NCBI GenBank assembly: GCA_023248915.1
Contig: JAHFDQ010000286.1
Coordinates: 1-7,773 of the forward strand
Length of the DNA stretch: 7,773 nucleotides
Source of the DNA: Archangiaceae bacterium
Lineage (GTDB): Bacteria; Myxococcota; Myxococcia; Myxococcales; Myxococcaceae
Direction of reading: 5' to 3'
Shown piece after piece: positions 7,108 through 7,773 of the stretch. A model generated the notes under the pieces. It had not been told where the DNA came from. It worked only from the letters and a program-made list of their open reading frames with translations, and searched no databases. Position 1 is the first letter of the stretch. Every line of letters begins with the position of its first letter. A program made the position numbers and the translations under genes.

Positions 7108-7773
7108 CTAGAAGAGGTAGGAGAAGCCCAGGTACATGCCGATGTTGTTCAACACGTCCGACGACGGCACCTGAACCAGGTTCTTCGCCAGCGGCACGTC
7201 GTTGGCCCGGTTGAGGTTGGTGTTGGGGTCGACCCCCTCGAACTTGGCGAGCTGGCACGAGGCGGCGACGTTGATGGCGGCCGAACCGTCGGCGTTCAGC
7301 AGCTTCCCGCCCGCGCGCTGGGTGCGGTCCATCAGGTCGAGATCATTCCCGTCGCAGCCGTTCACCGAGTCGGTGCGCGCGGTGTAGACCAGGTCGCGCA
7401 CCTCGATGCGGGCGGCGAAGCGGTCGCCGAGCTGCAGCCGAAAGCCGGCCCCCAGCGAACCCATGAAGCGGGGGCCCGTGTCGCCGAACGTCGCCGGGCC
7501 GGTGGTTTCGCTCTGGGGCTTCAACTGGTGCCGCGTCCAGCCCATGCCGGCGCCGCCGTCCACCACCAGCGAGAAGGTGGCCAGGCTGTCGGTGTACCAG
7601 GCGAACTTGCCATACAGCGGAGTCACCTCGACGCCGCCCAGCGCCCCGCCGATGAGCAACAGCGACGTCGCCGCCCGCGCTTCCTGGCGGACCTTGTCGA
7701 TCAGCTCGCCGTTGAAGGCCGACTCGGACGCGTACCAGTTGTACTGGCCGCTCAACTGCAACCCGAAGTTCTC
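7108..7773 (-). CDS. Outer-membrane beta-barrel protein, GltA/GltB type (5' end outside window)
   Basis: The frame is open from the window edge (first codons read E-N-F-G-L-Q-L-S) to a TAG at 7110-7108, giving the last 221 residues; the start codon and signal peptide lie outside. The sequence alternates polar and hydrophobic/aromatic residues in short strands broken by G/N/D-rich turns, for example FAWYTDSLATFSLVVDGGAG. It ends in GMYLGFSYLF, with the terminal Phe and alternating aromatics typical of the C-terminal strand recognised by the BAM complex. This fits the myxobacterial 'outer membrane beta-barrel domain' family that includes the gliding proteins GltA and GltB. Two cysteines 33 codons apart (codons at 7354-7356 and 7255-7257) lie in a predicted loop. 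The TPR gene begins 20 nt downstream. Position directly before a gltC-like gene argues for GltA, since I recall the M. xanthus order as gltK-gltB-gltA-gltC, but the fragment alone cannot separate GltA from GltB, so no symbol is given. Barrel identity is well supported; the gliding role is inferred from context. Confidence 0.82.
   Translation of the reverse strand, partial: ENFGLQLSGQYNWYASESAFNGELIDKVRQEARAATSLLLIGGALGGVEVTPLYGKFAWYTDSLATFSLVVDGGAGMGWTRHQLKPQSETTGPATFGDTGPRFMGSLGAGFRLQLGDRFAARIEVRDLVYTARTDSVNGCDGNDLDLMDRTQRAGGKLLNADGSAAINVAASCQLAKFEGVDPNTNLNRANDVPLAKNLVQVPSSDVLNNIGMYLGFSYLF

Overview
The window is high-GC bacterial DNA. Its long minus-strand genes show strong G/C bias at the third codon position, which throws up many shadow reading frames. 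The proteins are exported TPR proteins and an outer-membrane beta-barrel, and in content and order they resemble the adventurous gliding (Glt/Agl) motility genes of Myxococcus xanthus. The source is therefore most likely a member of the Myxococcota. This rests on recognising protein families by eye; no database search was run.

All supported genes lie on the minus strand and are transcribed from right to left. In transcription order: (1) 7108-7773, the C-terminal 221 codons of an outer-membrane beta-barrel protein (GltA/GltB type), truncated by the window edge; (2) 5579-7087, a secreted 502-residue TPR protein, probably GltC; (3) 5247-5576, a small secreted 109-residue protein, starting 2 nt after the previous stop, that looks like a minimal PilP/GspC-type periplasmic domain; (4) after a 110-nt gap, 1528-5136, a 1202-residue periplasmic multi-TPR protein, probably GltD (AgmU); (5) 29-1498, or from 1531 with an ATGA overlap, a 489-residue TPR lipoprotein, probably GltE (AglT). 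The tight spacing suggests one operon, or two coupled ones split at the 110-nt gap.

All five products carry export signals or envelope hallmarks. In the M. xanthus model the inner-membrane motor and the cytosolic Agl proteins are linked through periplasmic Glt proteins (GltC, GltD, GltE) to outer-membrane barrels (GltA, GltB), and so to the substratum. This window would encode much of the periplasmic and outer-membrane half of such a machine. From memory, M. xanthus keeps the gltA/B/C genes and the gltD/E genes at two separate loci; here they are contiguous. The least explained gene is the small one at the junction.

I see no rRNA, tRNA, CRISPR array, insertion sequence, attachment site or replication origin. 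The only gene-free stretch longer than about 30 nt is 5137-5246.
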